Notes under the pieces: generated by a model
The model's database searches: none
What the model saw: the letters and a program-made list of their open reading frames with translations, nothing else
Told to the model about the DNA's origin: nothing
Shown: positions 23,864 to 32,065 of the stretch, piece after piece
Position numbering within the stretch: the first letter of the stretch is position 1
Layout of the letters: each line of letters opens with the position of its first letter
Program-made: the position numbers and the translations under genes
DNA from: an uncultured Clostridia bacterium
GTDB taxonomy: Bacteria; Bacillota; Clostridia; Monoglobales; Monoglobaceae
DNA: 47,070 bases
Assembly: GCA_947631965.1 (NCBI GenBank)
Contig: CANRNL010000019.1
Span: 1 to 47,070, forward strand
Direction of reading: 5' to 3'

Positions 23864-23944
23864 TTTTTAACCTCCCTGTAAAATATGCAAGACTTATCGC
23901 TCTTGTTGTTTTGCGTATTCATTATATATTTCGCTTTTCATATT

Positions 23945-24255
23945 GTAGGGGCGAACCTCGTTCGCCCGTTCGCGGATACGCTCACGCGAAAACTTAATTT
24001 TTTAGTTCGTAGGGGCGAACCTCGTTCGCCCGTCGCGGATACGCTCACGCGAAAACTCAATCAGAAGCAGTAAAATCAGGTTTCAACCTTACCGTCCTTG
24101 GGTTTTGACGGACGCTTTAGGCAACAGCCTTGCGTCCGTCGGGTTGTCAGGGCAAAGCCCTGACCGTTCTTTTCGTTCTTTTCTTATGTAAGAAAAGAAC
24201 ATAACCCCGCCCGCGTTACACGCGGGCATTGCGGGCGAACAAGGTTCGCCCCTAC
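23945..24255. repeat. Modular palindromic repeat island A
   Basis: This gap between malQ and the CmpB-like gene holds no gene. It contains two near-identical 50-base units starting GTAGGGGCGAACC (23945 and 24009), each with GGGCGAAC/GTTCGCCC pairing, and an inverted copy at 24232-24255. Between them are hairpins GACGGACGC/GCGTCCGTC, GTCAGGG/CCCTGAC, GTTCTTTTCTTA/TAAGAAAAGAAC and CCCGCG/CGCGGG. A second island with the same module types follows at 25076-25350. The layout suggests dispersed REP- or MITE-like elements. Confidence 0.8.
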
Positions 24256-24303
24256 ATTGGAAAAATGCAACCGCTGAGTGTAGTGCAAAAAATTTTAATA
24301 TCC

Positions 24304-25044
24304 TTATTTTCCTCTCCTCAACGCTTCCAAACGCTCTGCGAGGTGCGCGTTGTGCGGAGTGGGGTTGCGCCTCAGCATACGAATTTTATCCCGCGTCGCA
24401 AGACGCGATAATCTATCATGTAATTTTATCGTAAGCTCGCTTTGCTCATCCGAACGAATGTTGTTCAGCTTTTCGCCCAAACTGTGCAGTTCCGCCGCGG
24501 CAAGCTCTTTGTATTCCTCAAATTTAACGTGCCAGTCGCGTATGTTGAGCGCGGTCTTGAACGAGGTGATGAAATCAGCCGCCACGGGAACCGTTATTGC
24601 CGCCGCCGCGATAATAAGCACAACTTGCGGTATGCTGTCAATCAGGTGTGCGACAGGCGGATGTATGACCTCGCATAACAGCAGGGTGAAAAAGCCCCAC
24701 GCCACGGTGGACGACAGGCATATATGCCCTTTGAAGTTAAAGCGATGAGTGCTGTAATCCCAATATTTTATTTTAAACAGCTTCTCCATAGCCATACCCG
24801 TAAAAAACTCAAGAGTGGTTGCCGAGAGCGCGCCGACCAAGTACATCGAAACTATATTAGTGCAGTTCCTTGTGGAAAACAGCATAATTACCGCACCCGA
24901 ACCGTATATGGGAAGGAGCGGTCCCTTGATAAAGCCGCGGTTTACAAGCCGCCTTTCGCACAGCGAAACATAAGCTGACTCAAAGCACCAGCCAAAAAAG
25001 CAGTATACATAAAAAATTATAAGCCACCTGCAAAAACTGTACAT
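24304..25044 (-). CDS. CmpB-type putative membrane protein (annotated as ABC transporter permease family)
   Basis: A 246-residue protein with about five hydrophobic segments in residues 1-155 and a soluble, helical, Arg/Glu-rich C-terminal tail of about 80 residues. The motif FFGWCFESAYVSLCERRLVN followed by RGFIKGPLLPIYGSGA is the signature of the CmpB family (PF06541), widespread in Clostridia and of unknown function despite the transporter label. ATG 25044 is chosen because AAGGAAGGGCGAG precedes it; the open frame continues to 25086 without start signals. It lies alone between two repeat islands. Confidence 0.85.
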   Translation of the reverse strand: MYSFCRWLIIFYVYCFFGWCFESAYVSLCERRLVNRGFIKGPLLPIYGSGAVIMLFSTRNCTNIVSMYLVGALSATTLEFFTGMAMEKLFKIKYWDYSTHRFNFKGHICLSSTVAWGFFTLLLCEVIHPPVAHLIDSIPQVVLIIAAAAITVPVAADFITSFKTALNIRDWHVKFEEYKELAAAELHSLGEKLNNIRSDEQSELTIKLHDRLSRLATRDKIRMLRRNPTPHNAHLAERLEALRRGK

Positions 25045-25075
25045 ATTCTCGCCCTTCCTTAAACAACTCACGTTT

Positions 25076-25350
25076 TGCGGATGCACTCACGCAAAAACTT
25101 AATTTTTTAGTTCGTAGGGGCGAACCGTGTTCGCCCGCCGCAAAAAGCGCAAGTCGCTTTTTGCGATTTACGCGGCTTCGCCGCGTGTATTCCGATTTAG
25201 TTCGGTAAAAATCATCGGATTTTTACCGATTAAAACGGGGTTTTTCAAGGGGTGTCCCCTTGAACGCGCCTTTTGGTACTTTTCCCCGCGTGGGGAAAAG
25301 TATATAACCGCCCGCGTGGAACGCGGGCACCCGCCCGCACGGAGTGCGGA
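25076..25350. repeat. Modular palindromic repeat island B
   Basis: Upstream of the CmpB-like gene and downstream of nothing else, this region has no gene. It repeats a 31-base string shared exactly with island A (AACTTAATTTTTTAGTTCGT and the following GTAGGGGCGAACC unit, 25114-25138). Further perfect hairpins are GCAAAAAGCG/CGCTTTTTGC, ACGCGGC/GCCGCGT, CGGTAAAAATC/GATTTTTACCG, TTCAAGGGG/CCCCTTGAA, TACTTTTCCCC/GGGGAAAAGTA and CCCGCG/CGCGGG. Several modules correspond in order to those of island A. Confidence 0.8.
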
Positions 25351-25440
25351 ATATTTTACAAAAACATATTCATTCTACCACAGTTTGACCCAATGTGTCA
25401 AAACATTTTAATTTTCTTTCTTCATATTAAATATTAAGTA

Positions 25441-25469
25441 TTGCATAAAATTTCAATTCGTAGTAAAAT
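25441..25469 (+). promoter_or_regulatory. Promoter of the mannosyltransferase gene
   Basis: TTGCAT (25441-25446), a 17-base spacer and TAAAAT (25464-25469) lie 40 bases before the ATG. The AAGAGGTGG ribosome site follows. The open frame that begins at 25441 starts inside the -35 box and is not the gene start. Confidence 0.65.
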
Positions 25470-25509
25470 AATTCCAAAAGACAAAAGATATGGTTTAAGA
25501 GGTGGAATT

Positions 25510-28500
25510 ATGACAGATTTAATCGTTTGTATAGTATTATACTTGATTGCGTTTCTTTGTTTGTCTTATGGAGTTCTGAAAATAAGCGCCAAGGAAATGA
25601 CGTTGTCAAAATTACAGCAGGATAAAAATTATGTTCTGACACAGGGTACGGTAATCGCTCTCTGCGTAATTTTGGGCGCTGTGTTTATTTTCGACGCTGT
25701 CTATGCGCATCACGTTCAGGGACACGGCACCGATATGAACAACTTTGCCGCGTGGATGTATCGGCTGCAAAGCGAGGGCATCGTCAACTTCTATTCGCCC
25801 GACTACTATGCCGACTATCCGCCCGGATATATGTATGTACTGAAGGTGATTGGCGGATTTGTAACAATGTTCAATCTTTCCGACAACGCAACCTGGCTTG
25901 TTATGAAGCTGCCCGCGATAATATGCGACATACTTATCGCGCTCTTTGTGTTCAAAATTTCGTATAAAACTCTCGGCTCGAAAATCGCTCTTATAGTAAC
26001 TGCGCTTGTGGCGATAAATCCGCTGAATTATATAAACTCCGCAATATGGGGACAGATAGACTCCGTTCTGACGCTGTTCCTGCTTATATCCTTGTATAAC
26101 GTCCATAATAAAAAATATTATTCGGGCGTGGTGTGGTTCATTCTCGCACTGCTTTTAAAGCCGCAGGCGCTTATGCTCGGTCCCGTATACCTTTTCGCTT
26201 ACCTCGAAACCAAGGACGCGAAGCTTATAATAAATTCGGTTCTGCTGGGCGCGCTTTTGCTTATCGCAATCTGTATACCGTTCTCTCCGGTATGGCGCGA
26301 GGGCGGCAACTTCTTCTTGAACCTTATAAAGAGCTTTAACCCCGCGTGGATAATCGACAAATACGCAAGCTCTTTCGGGATATATAAATATGCGACGGTC
26401 AACGCCTTTAATATATACGCGCTGTTTGGCGCAAACTGGAAGCCCATAGACGACAAATTCCTGTTCTTCAGCTACGAGGTTTGGGGCTGGATAATAACCA
26501 TCGCGGCTATGGTCGCCTCCGGCTTTGTTTACTTCAAGCTAAAGGATAGATGGGCTAAGATTTTCGGAACCGCGTTCTTTATGATTGCGGTAGTTTACGC
26601 GTTTGACACTAATATGCACGAGAGATACATCTATCCCGCGATATTCTTCCTGCTTATGCTTTATATTTCGACAAAGGATATACGCTCGCTCCTGCTGTTC
26701 GGCGGTCTGAGCGCAGCGAATGCCGCGAACGTCGCATATGTTCTGTACTGCAACCTGCACGGCAATATGGCGACTAAAGATTCGGTGGTTATTCCGATAG
26801 CGTTCGTTCAAACACTGCTTATAATACTCGCGCTTGTATGGCTTTATAAAACGCGCGGAGAATCCGCGCCGGTACGCGCCGCCTCACCGCCGTCCGATTC
26901 CGCGCAAAAATCGGACAAATACACAAATCCGGTACTGTTGCGCGTATTTAACGGCGAAAACCGCGACATATGGAAAAATGTGAAGCTGGTGCGTATCGAC
27001 TATATTATAATCTCGATAATCGTAGTTCTTTATTCCTGCGTTGCGTTTATAAACTTGGGCGATACCAAAGCCCCGCAGACGTTTTATAAGCCCTCCCAAA
27101 ACGGCGACAGCTTTATAGTTGAGTTTGAAAGCCCCGCGGAGGTCGGTAAAATCAGCTATTACTACGGGGTCGGACAGGTCGGAGACAAGCCGAAGGTGTC
27201 CTACTCCTTCTCGCTCGACGGCGACACTTGGACCGACGCGGACGAGAGCTGCGAGCTTAAATCTGTGTTTAAATGGGACAGCGTGGAGCTTGAATCGCCG
27301 ACATTCGCGAAATTTGCGCTCGGCACGTTTATAGGCACCGAAATTCGTCTCGGCGAAGTCGGCTTCTTTGACGCAAACGGCAATCAAATACCCGTAAAAC
27401 AAATAATAGGACGGTACGGCGGCGACTACTCATCGGTAGCGGACGAGCAGGACTGCGTTCCCGAAAAAAGCTCTTACCGCAACGGAACCTACTTTGACGA
27501 GATTTATCACCCCAGAACCGCATACGAGCATCTGCATCTTATGCCGTACTATGAGACTACCCACCCGCCGCTGGGCAAGCTGATTATGTCGATAGGCATA
27601 GCGCTGTTCGGTATGACGCCGTTCGGCTGGCGCTTTATGGGTACCCTGTTCGGCGTGCTTATGCTTCCGCTGTTTTATCTTTTCCTTAAAAAGATATTCG
27701 GCAAAACGCGCTACGCGACACTCGGAACGCTTTTGTTCGCGCTCGACTTTATGCACTTCTCGCTGACGAGAATGGGTACTATAGACTCCTACCCCGTGTT
27801 CTTCATAATTTTGATGTACTTCTTTATGTACAAGTTTATGATACGCGCCCTCAGCCTTTCAAGAGAGCATAAGGGCGACCTGTTCGAGGACAGGAAGCGT
27901 CTTATGTCCATACTTCTGCCGCTCGGTCTTTCGGGCATAGCCTTCGGACTGGGCGCTGCGTCAAAGTGGATTGCGATATACGCGGGCTTCGGTCTTTTTG
28001 CGATTTTCGTAATTACCACGGTAAAGATGTTCGCAAACCTCAGCGAGGATTACCGAAAACGCATACTCACCAAAAATCTGATAATTATAGTTTTGTGGTG
28101 CGCGCTGTTCTTCATTTTGATTCCGCTGTGCATATACATTGCGGCATATATTCCGATTTCGCTTGTCAAAACAAGCAGCGGAGCTTCGCAGTACGGTTCC
28201 CCGCTTAAAGCGATGCTCGACAATCAAAAGTATATGTTCAACTATCACACGGGCGGCGGCAAAGATCATCCGTATGCGTCAAGGTGGTACCAGTGGCCTA
28301 CCATATACCGTCCGCTGTGGGCGTATAAGGCTCCCGACACCGCAAAGGGCATAATAGGCTGTATCTCGATTATGGGCAACCCGCTCATATGGTGGGCGGC
28401 TATCGCGGGCTTTGCGTACTCGCTCTACAAGGGCGTGAGACAAAAGAGCTACACGATACTGTTCCTCGTTATTTCACTCGCGTCGCAGTATGTGCCGTGG

Positions 28501-28752
28501 ATGTTTATAGCGCGCAGTACGTTTATATACCACTTCTTCGCAAGCGTACCGTTTATGATTATGTTCCTCGTCTACGCAATACGGGAGCTGGAGATAAAAT
28601 TCCCGAAGTTCAAATACGCGACAGCCGTATTTCTTGCGCTGTGCGCTATTCTCTTCGTGATGTTCTACCCCGTGCTGTCGGGCGTGGAGATACCTCAGAG
28701 CTACGCGGACAACTTTTTGAGATGGTCTGACCAGTGGGTATTCTACAATTAA
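25510..28752 (+). CDS. Double GT-C glycosyltransferase with C-terminal PMT (GT39) module
   Basis: A 1,080-residue membrane protein with two glycosyltransferase halves. The N-terminal half (about 1-450) has a GT-C pattern: Asp75 in GHGTDMNNFAAW, Asp98 and DYPPGYMYVL at 102-111, then about ten membrane segments. A soluble beta-rich segment follows (about 530-650; SFIVEFESPAEVGKISYYYG, SFSLDGDTWTDADES), like a discoidin/F5-8-type domain. The C-terminal half (about 655-1,080) is a classical protein O-mannosyltransferase: YFDEIYHPRTAYE with Asp663/Glu664, THPPLGK at 684-690 and GWRFMGTLFG. It would use polyprenyl-phosphate sugars outside the membrane. The substrate of each half is unknown. ATG 25510 follows AAGAGGTGG. 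Confidence 0.85.
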   Translation: MTDLIVCIVLYLIAFLCLSYGVLKISAKEMTLSKLQQDKNYVLTQGTVIALCVILGAVFIFDAVYAHHVQGHGTDMNNFAAWMYRLQSEGIVNFYSPDYYADYPPGYMYVLKVIGGFVTMFNLSDNATWLVMKLPAIICDILIALFVFKISYKTLGSKIALIVTALVAINPLNYINSAIWGQIDSVLTLFLLISLYNVHNKKYYSGVVWFILALLLKPQALMLGPVYLFAYLETKDAKLIINSVLLGALLLIAICIPFSPVWREGGNFFLNLIKSFNPAWIIDKYASSFGIYKYATVNAFNIYALFGANWKPIDDKFLFFSYEVWGWIITIAAMVASGFVYFKLKDRWAKIFGTAFFMIAVVYAFDTNMHERYIYPAIFFLLMLYISTKDIRSLLLFGGLSAANAANVAYVLYCNLHGNMATKDSVVIPIAFVQTLLIILALVWLYKTRGESAPVRAASPPSDSAQKSDKYTNPVLLRVFNGENRDIWKNVKLVRIDYIIISIIVVLYSCVAFINLGDTKAPQTFYKPSQNGDSFIVEFESPAEVGKISYYYGVGQVGDKPKVSYSFSLDGDTWTDADESCELKSVFKWDSVELESPTFAKFALGTFIGTEIRLGEVGFFDANGNQIPVKQIIGRYGGDYSSVADEQDCVPEKSSYRNGTYFDEIYHPRTAYEHLHLMPYYETTHPPLGKLIMSIGIALFGMTPFGWRFMGTLFGVLMLPLFYLFLKKIFGKTRYATLGTLLFALDFMHFSLTRMGTIDSYPVFFIILMYFFMYKFMIRALSLSREHKGDLFEDRKRLMSILLPLGLSGIAFGLGAASKWIAIYAGFGLFAIFVITTVKMFANLSEDYRKRILTKNLIIIVLWCALFFILIPLCIYIAAYIPISLVKTSSGASQYGSPLKAMLDNQKYMFNYHTGGGKDHPYASRWYQWPTIYRPLWAYKAPDTAKGIIGCISIMGNPLIWWAAIAGFAYSLYKGVRQKSYTILFLVISLASQYVPWMFIARSTFIYHFFASVPFMIMFLVYAIRELEIKFPKFKYATAVFLALCAILFVMFYPVLSGVEIPQSYADNFLRWSDQWVFYN

Positions 28753-28767
28753 GCAAGGATGACGATT

Positions 28768-29610
28768 ATGAGAGAAATTCATATAAACGAAATCATTTCC
28801 GCGATACGCGAAATGTGTATCGAAGCAAACTATAATTTAAACGACGATATACGCGGCGCGCTTGAGAGCGGACTTGGGCGGGAGGATAGCCCCATAGCAA
28901 AGTCGGTTCTCGGAGATATACTCAAAAACGCCGATATTGCACGGGAGGAGCGCGTTCCAATCTGCCAGGACACAGGTATGGCGGTAGTGTTTATGGAAAT
29001 CGGTCAGGAGACGGCAATAGTCGGCGGCTCTCTGCGCGACGCGGTAAACGAGGGTGTAAGGCAGGGCTATGAGGACGGCTGGCTCCGAAAATCCGTGGTG
29101 CGCGACCCGATACGCCGCGGCAACACGGGCGACAACACTCCCGCGGTTCTGCACACCGAGATTACGGACGGCGACAAAATTAAAATTTCAATCGCTCCGA
29201 AAGGCTTCGGGAGCGAAAATATGAGCGCGGTCAAAATGCTCAAGCCGTCGGACGGGATAGAAGGCGTTATTGACTTTGTAACCGAAACCGCAAAGCGCGG
29301 CGGCAGTAACCCCTGCCCTCCGATAGTGGTCGGGGTCGGCATAGGCGGCACAATGGAAAAGGCGGCGCTTATGTCAAAGCACGCGCTTTTGCGCGACATA
29401 CGGGAGAGCAATCCTGACAGGTTTTATGCGGATTTGGAGCAGACCTTGCTCGAAAAAATCAATGAAAGCGGCGTAGGACCTCAGGGTCTGGGCGGCGTGA
29501 CCACCGCGCTCGGAGTAAACGTGGAGACCTATCCCACGCATATCGCGGGGCTTCCGGTAGCCGTCAATATAAGCTGCCATGTAACGCGTCATTTGAGCCG
29601 AGTAATTTAA
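28768..29610 (+). CDS. Class I fumarate hydratase, alpha subunit (no beta subunit adjacent)
   Basis: The 280-residue protein matches the alpha chain of [4Fe-4S] fumarate/tartrate-type hydro-lyases, which interconvert fumarate and malate. Cluster-binding cysteines are in PICQDTG (near residue 65), NPCPPIVVG (near 185) and NISCHVTRH (near 270). SENMSAVKMLKPSDG is also typical. The start at 28768 is preferred because AAGGA lies eight bases upstream. The gene trails the glycosyltransferase by 15 bases, so they may be co-transcribed. The beta-subunit gene normally next door is missing in this window; it may lie elsewhere or have been lost. Confidence 0.9.
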   Translation: MREIHINEIISAIREMCIEANYNLNDDIRGALESGLGREDSPIAKSVLGDILKNADIAREERVPICQDTGMAVVFMEIGQETAIVGGSLRDAVNEGVRQGYEDGWLRKSVVRDPIRRGNTGDNTPAVLHTEITDGDKIKISIAPKGFGSENMSAVKMLKPSDGIEGVIDFVTETAKRGGSNPCPPIVVGVGIGGTMEKAALMSKHALLRDIRESNPDRFYADLEQTLLEKINESGVGPQGLGGVTTALGVNVETYPTHIAGLPVAVNISCHVTRHLSRVI

Positions 29611-29860
29611 ATTTAATATTATTATTAGGAAATTTTCACAAAAACTATTGAAATTTTCCTAAGTCTATTGTATAATAACCTCAACGGCGTTACCAAAATC
29701 AAAGATTTTGACGCCTGAGAGAACATTTTATCATACTTTGCCCGCCACAACGCGAACTGACGTTCACGAGCGGCGGCGGAGGCTTTCGCCTCCTGCAAAT
29801 ATATGATATAATAATTACACCAAGCAAATAATTGCATCAAAACAAAAGGAGGCACAATTT
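29611..29860 (+). promoter_or_regulatory. Structured leader upstream of hpf
   Basis: After an imperfect AGGAAATTTTCA-type palindrome (29629-29661) that could end the fumarase transcript, a promoter lies at 29648-29676. About 175 bases of leader follow, with a GGCGT/ACGCC plus CAAAATC/GATTTTG hairpin (29694-29723), a GAAC/GTTC hairpin and a perfect GGAGGC/GCCTCC hairpin (29786-29801). A second TATAAT sits at 29810-29815, so two start points are possible. Confidence 0.5.
29648..29676 (+). promoter_or_regulatory. Promoter of hpf
   Basis: TTGAAA (29648-29653), a 17-base spacer and TATAAT (29671-29676) form a near-consensus sigma-A promoter in front of the structured leader. Confidence 0.75.
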
Positions 29861-30400
29861 ATGAAGTACAACATTATTTGTAAAAAGCTCGAACTGGCGG
29901 ATAGCAGTAAGGAAAAGCTTCTTAAAAAGATGAAGAAGCTCGAAAAGTTTTTCGCCGAGGATACCGAGGCAAAAATTGTTGTTTCCCAGCAGCGTGAAGA
30001 AATGATAGTCGAAACCACCATCTTCTATAAGGGATTTTTCTTCCGCGCCGAAGCAAAAGACCGCGAGATGCTCACCGCGGCGGACGTCTGCCTTGAAAAT
30101 CTCGACAGGCAGATAAGAAAGAACAAGACCCGTCTTTCCAAAAAACTGCGCGACAGCGGTTTCGATAAGGTTATCGCATCCACGCCGCCCTCGGAGGAGA
30201 TTGGAGAGGAGAGCGAATTTAAGATTATCCGAACCAAATTCGTGGAGGCAAAGCCTATGTCGGCGGAAGAGGCGATTTTGCAGATGAATATGCTCGGACA
30301 CAGCTTTTTCATCTTCAACAATCCCGACACCAACGCGGTAAACATAGTTTATAAACGCCGCGACGGAAATTACGGACTTATCGAATCCGAAAAAATCTGA
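29861..30400 (+). CDS. hpf: Ribosome hibernation promoting factor, long form
   Basis: A 179-residue long HPF. The N-terminal domain (about 1-100) binds the 30S mRNA channel; a flexible linker (about 105-125) and the C-terminal dimerisation domain (about 126-179, beginning IIRTKFVEAKPMSAEEAILQ with GHSFFIFNNPDTNAVNIVYK) follow. Long HPF pairs two 70S ribosomes into inactive 100S dimers in slow growth. AAAGGAGG precedes the ATG and a strong terminator follows the stop. The structured leader suggests growth-phase control, though the mechanism is not visible. Confidence 0.95.
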   Translation: MKYNIICKKLELADSSKEKLLKKMKKLEKFFAEDTEAKIVVSQQREEMIVETTIFYKGFFFRAEAKDREMLTAADVCLENLDRQIRKNKTRLSKKLRDSGFDKVIASTPPSEEIGEESEFKIIRTKFVEAKPMSAEEAILQMNMLGHSFFIFNNPDTNAVNIVYKRRDGNYGLIESEKI

Positions 30401-30408
30401 AAATATTC

Positions 30409-30446
30409 AAACTATTGCTCCGAAACAATTCGGAGCAATAGTTTTT
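30409..30446 (+). terminator. Terminator of hpf
   Basis: A perfect 16-bp stem (AAACTATTGCTCCGAA at 30409-30424 with 30429-30444) has a 4-base loop and ends in a TTTTT run. Confidence 0.9.
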
Positions 30447-30465
30447 ACAAATTACGGAGCTTTCT

Positions 30466-31026
30466 ATGGACATTATAACGCAAACCGATATAGCAATTTT
30501 GAATTTTATACATACCCACCTTTCCTGTGCGTTTCTAGATACGTTTTTCACGTTTATAACGCATCTGGGCGACGGAGGGATATTCTGGATTTTAGCCGGA
30601 CTTTTGCTGCTTATACGCGCCGACACCCGCAAAATCGGAGTGTGCGTGCTGACGTCGCTCATACTCGGTCTGATTTTCACCAATCTGGGACTTAAAAACC
30701 TCGTCGCGCGTACCCGCCCGTATTACCTCGAAGGCGCGGCGGTCACGGCGGAGGACATTCTGATAAAGCTTCCGAGCGACTTTTCGTTCCCGTCGGGGCA
30801 TACCACCGCGTCGGTCGCGGCGGCTCTTTCGATATTTTTTAAGGACAAAAGGCTTGGTGCCGCCGCGCTGATTATCGCGGCGCTTATCGCGTTTTCGCGG
30901 CTGTATCTGTATGTGCATATGCCGACCGACATACTCGGCGGCGCGGCAATCGGCGCTCTCGCGGCATACCTCGCCTCGTTTTTGTGCGATAAGGCATACG
31001 CCAAAATCGAGCGTATGAGAAGATGA
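30466..31026 (+). CDS. PAP2-family phosphatase, undecaprenyl-diphosphatase-like
   Basis: A 186-residue membrane protein with the three PAP2 motifs complete: KNLVARTRP (K77-x6-R84-P), PSGH at 109-112, and S144-R145-x5-H151-x3-D155. Five hydrophobic segments are visible. Such enzymes remove phosphate from polyprenyl diphosphate or phosphatidate at the outer face. Placed beside polyprenyl-dependent glycosyltransferases, recycling of undecaprenyl diphosphate is likely. The next promoter starts directly at its stop codon, so it is not part of the following operon. Confidence 0.88.
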   Translation: MDIITQTDIAILNFIHTHLSCAFLDTFFTFITHLGDGGIFWILAGLLLLIRADTRKIGVCVLTSLILGLIFTNLGLKNLVARTRPYYLEGAAVTAEDILIKLPSDFSFPSGHTTASVAAALSIFFKDKRLGAAALIIAALIAFSRLYLYVHMPTDILGGAAIGALAAYLASFLCDKAYAKIERMRR

Positions 31027-31055
31027 TTGCATTTTTGTAAGTTATATGGTAGAAT
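31027..31055 (+). promoter_or_regulatory. Promoter of the glycan operon
   Basis: TTGCAT (31027-31032), a 17-base spacer and TAGAAT (31050-31055) sit directly after the PAP2 stop codon and about 48 bases before the first GT2 gene. No other promoter is visible up to 37730. Confidence 0.7.
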
Positions 31056-31102
31056 GGTGTAGTTATAAATAAATTTGAAATCAGTTTTCGGGAGTGAAAC
31101 AA

Positions 31103-32044
31103 ATGAGCGTAATAAGTATTATAGTGCCTTGCTACAACGAGGAAAAGGCTGTTCCCGTATTCTACAAGGCTGCCTCCGCCGCGCTTGAGAATATAGACGC
31201 GGACATAGAGTATATCTTTGTGGACGACGGTTCGAGCGACAACACGGTAAACGAGTTTAAAAAGCTCGCGTCGGCGGACAAGCGGGTAAAATATATATCC
31301 TTCTCGCGAAACTTCGGCAAAGAGGCGGGAATGTACGCGGGAATGAAGCACGCGCACGGCGACTATGTCGTTATTATGGACATTGACTTGCAGGACCCGC
31401 CCGAACTTATACCGAAAATGTATGACCTCGTAAAGAGCGGCGAGTACGACTGCGCCGCGACAAGGCGCGTTAATCGCGTCGGCGAAGCGAAGCTGCGCTC
31501 GTTTTTCGCGCGCTGCTTCTACAAGCTGATAAACAAAATCTCGGACACCGAAATAGTTGACGGTGCGCGGGATTTCAGGCTTATGAGCCGAAAAATGGTG
31601 AACAGTATTCTGGAGCTTTCGGAGTACAACCGATTTTCAAAGGGAATTTTCTCGTGGGTCGGCTTTAAGACAAAGTGGCTCAAATACGAAAATCGGGAGA
31701 GAAGCGTGGGCGAAACAAAATGGTCGTTTTGGAAGCTGTTTAAATACTCTATCGAGGGTATAGTTTCGTTTTCCACCGTACCGCTCGCCGTTTCCTCGGT
31801 GTGCGGAGTGCTTTTCTCTATCATTGCGCTCATCGGAATTATATTCGTCGTAGTGCGCCAGCTCATATGGGGCGGAAGCGCATACGGCTGGGCGTCTCTT
31901 ATCTGCATAATACTGCTGGTCAGCGGAGTTCAGCTTCTCTGCATCGGAATACTCGGTCAGTACCTCTCGCGCACATATATGGAGAGCAAGCGCCGCCCGA
32001 TATTTATAGTCAAAGAGAGCAACACCGAAGAGACGGACAGATAA
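31103..32044 (+). CDS. GT2 polyprenyl-phosphate glycosyltransferase (GtrB/DPM1-like)
   Basis: The 313-residue protein has a GT-A domain with VPCYNEE at 8-14, VDDGSSDNT at 40-48, and the metal-binding DID at 93-95 in MDIDLQDPPEL. Two membrane helices close the protein (about 225-245 and 255-290). This is the GtrB layout: transfer of a sugar from a nucleotide donor to undecaprenyl phosphate on the inner leaflet. The lipid-linked sugar could feed GT-C enzymes such as the neighbouring ones. The ATG at 31103 follows GGAGTG. Confidence 0.9.
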   Translation: MSVISIIVPCYNEEKAVPVFYKAASAALENIDADIEYIFVDDGSSDNTVNEFKKLASADKRVKYISFSRNFGKEAGMYAGMKHAHGDYVVIMDIDLQDPPELIPKMYDLVKSGEYDCAATRRVNRVGEAKLRSFFARCFYKLINKISDTEIVDGARDFRLMSRKMVNSILELSEYNRFSKGIFSWVGFKTKWLKYENRERSVGETKWSFWKLFKYSIEGIVSFSTVPLAVSSVCGVLFSIIALIGIIFVVVRQLIWGGSAYGWASLICIILLVSGVQLLCIGILGQYLSRTYMESKRRPIFIVKESNTEETDR

Positions 32045-32065
32045 TTGAAAGCGACAGGTGAAATT

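Noticed and set aside
23945-24058. CRISPR-like repeat pair
   Set aside because: There are only two direct copies separated by 14 bases, with internal palindromes and an inverted third copy; there are no spacers of regular length and no cas genes.
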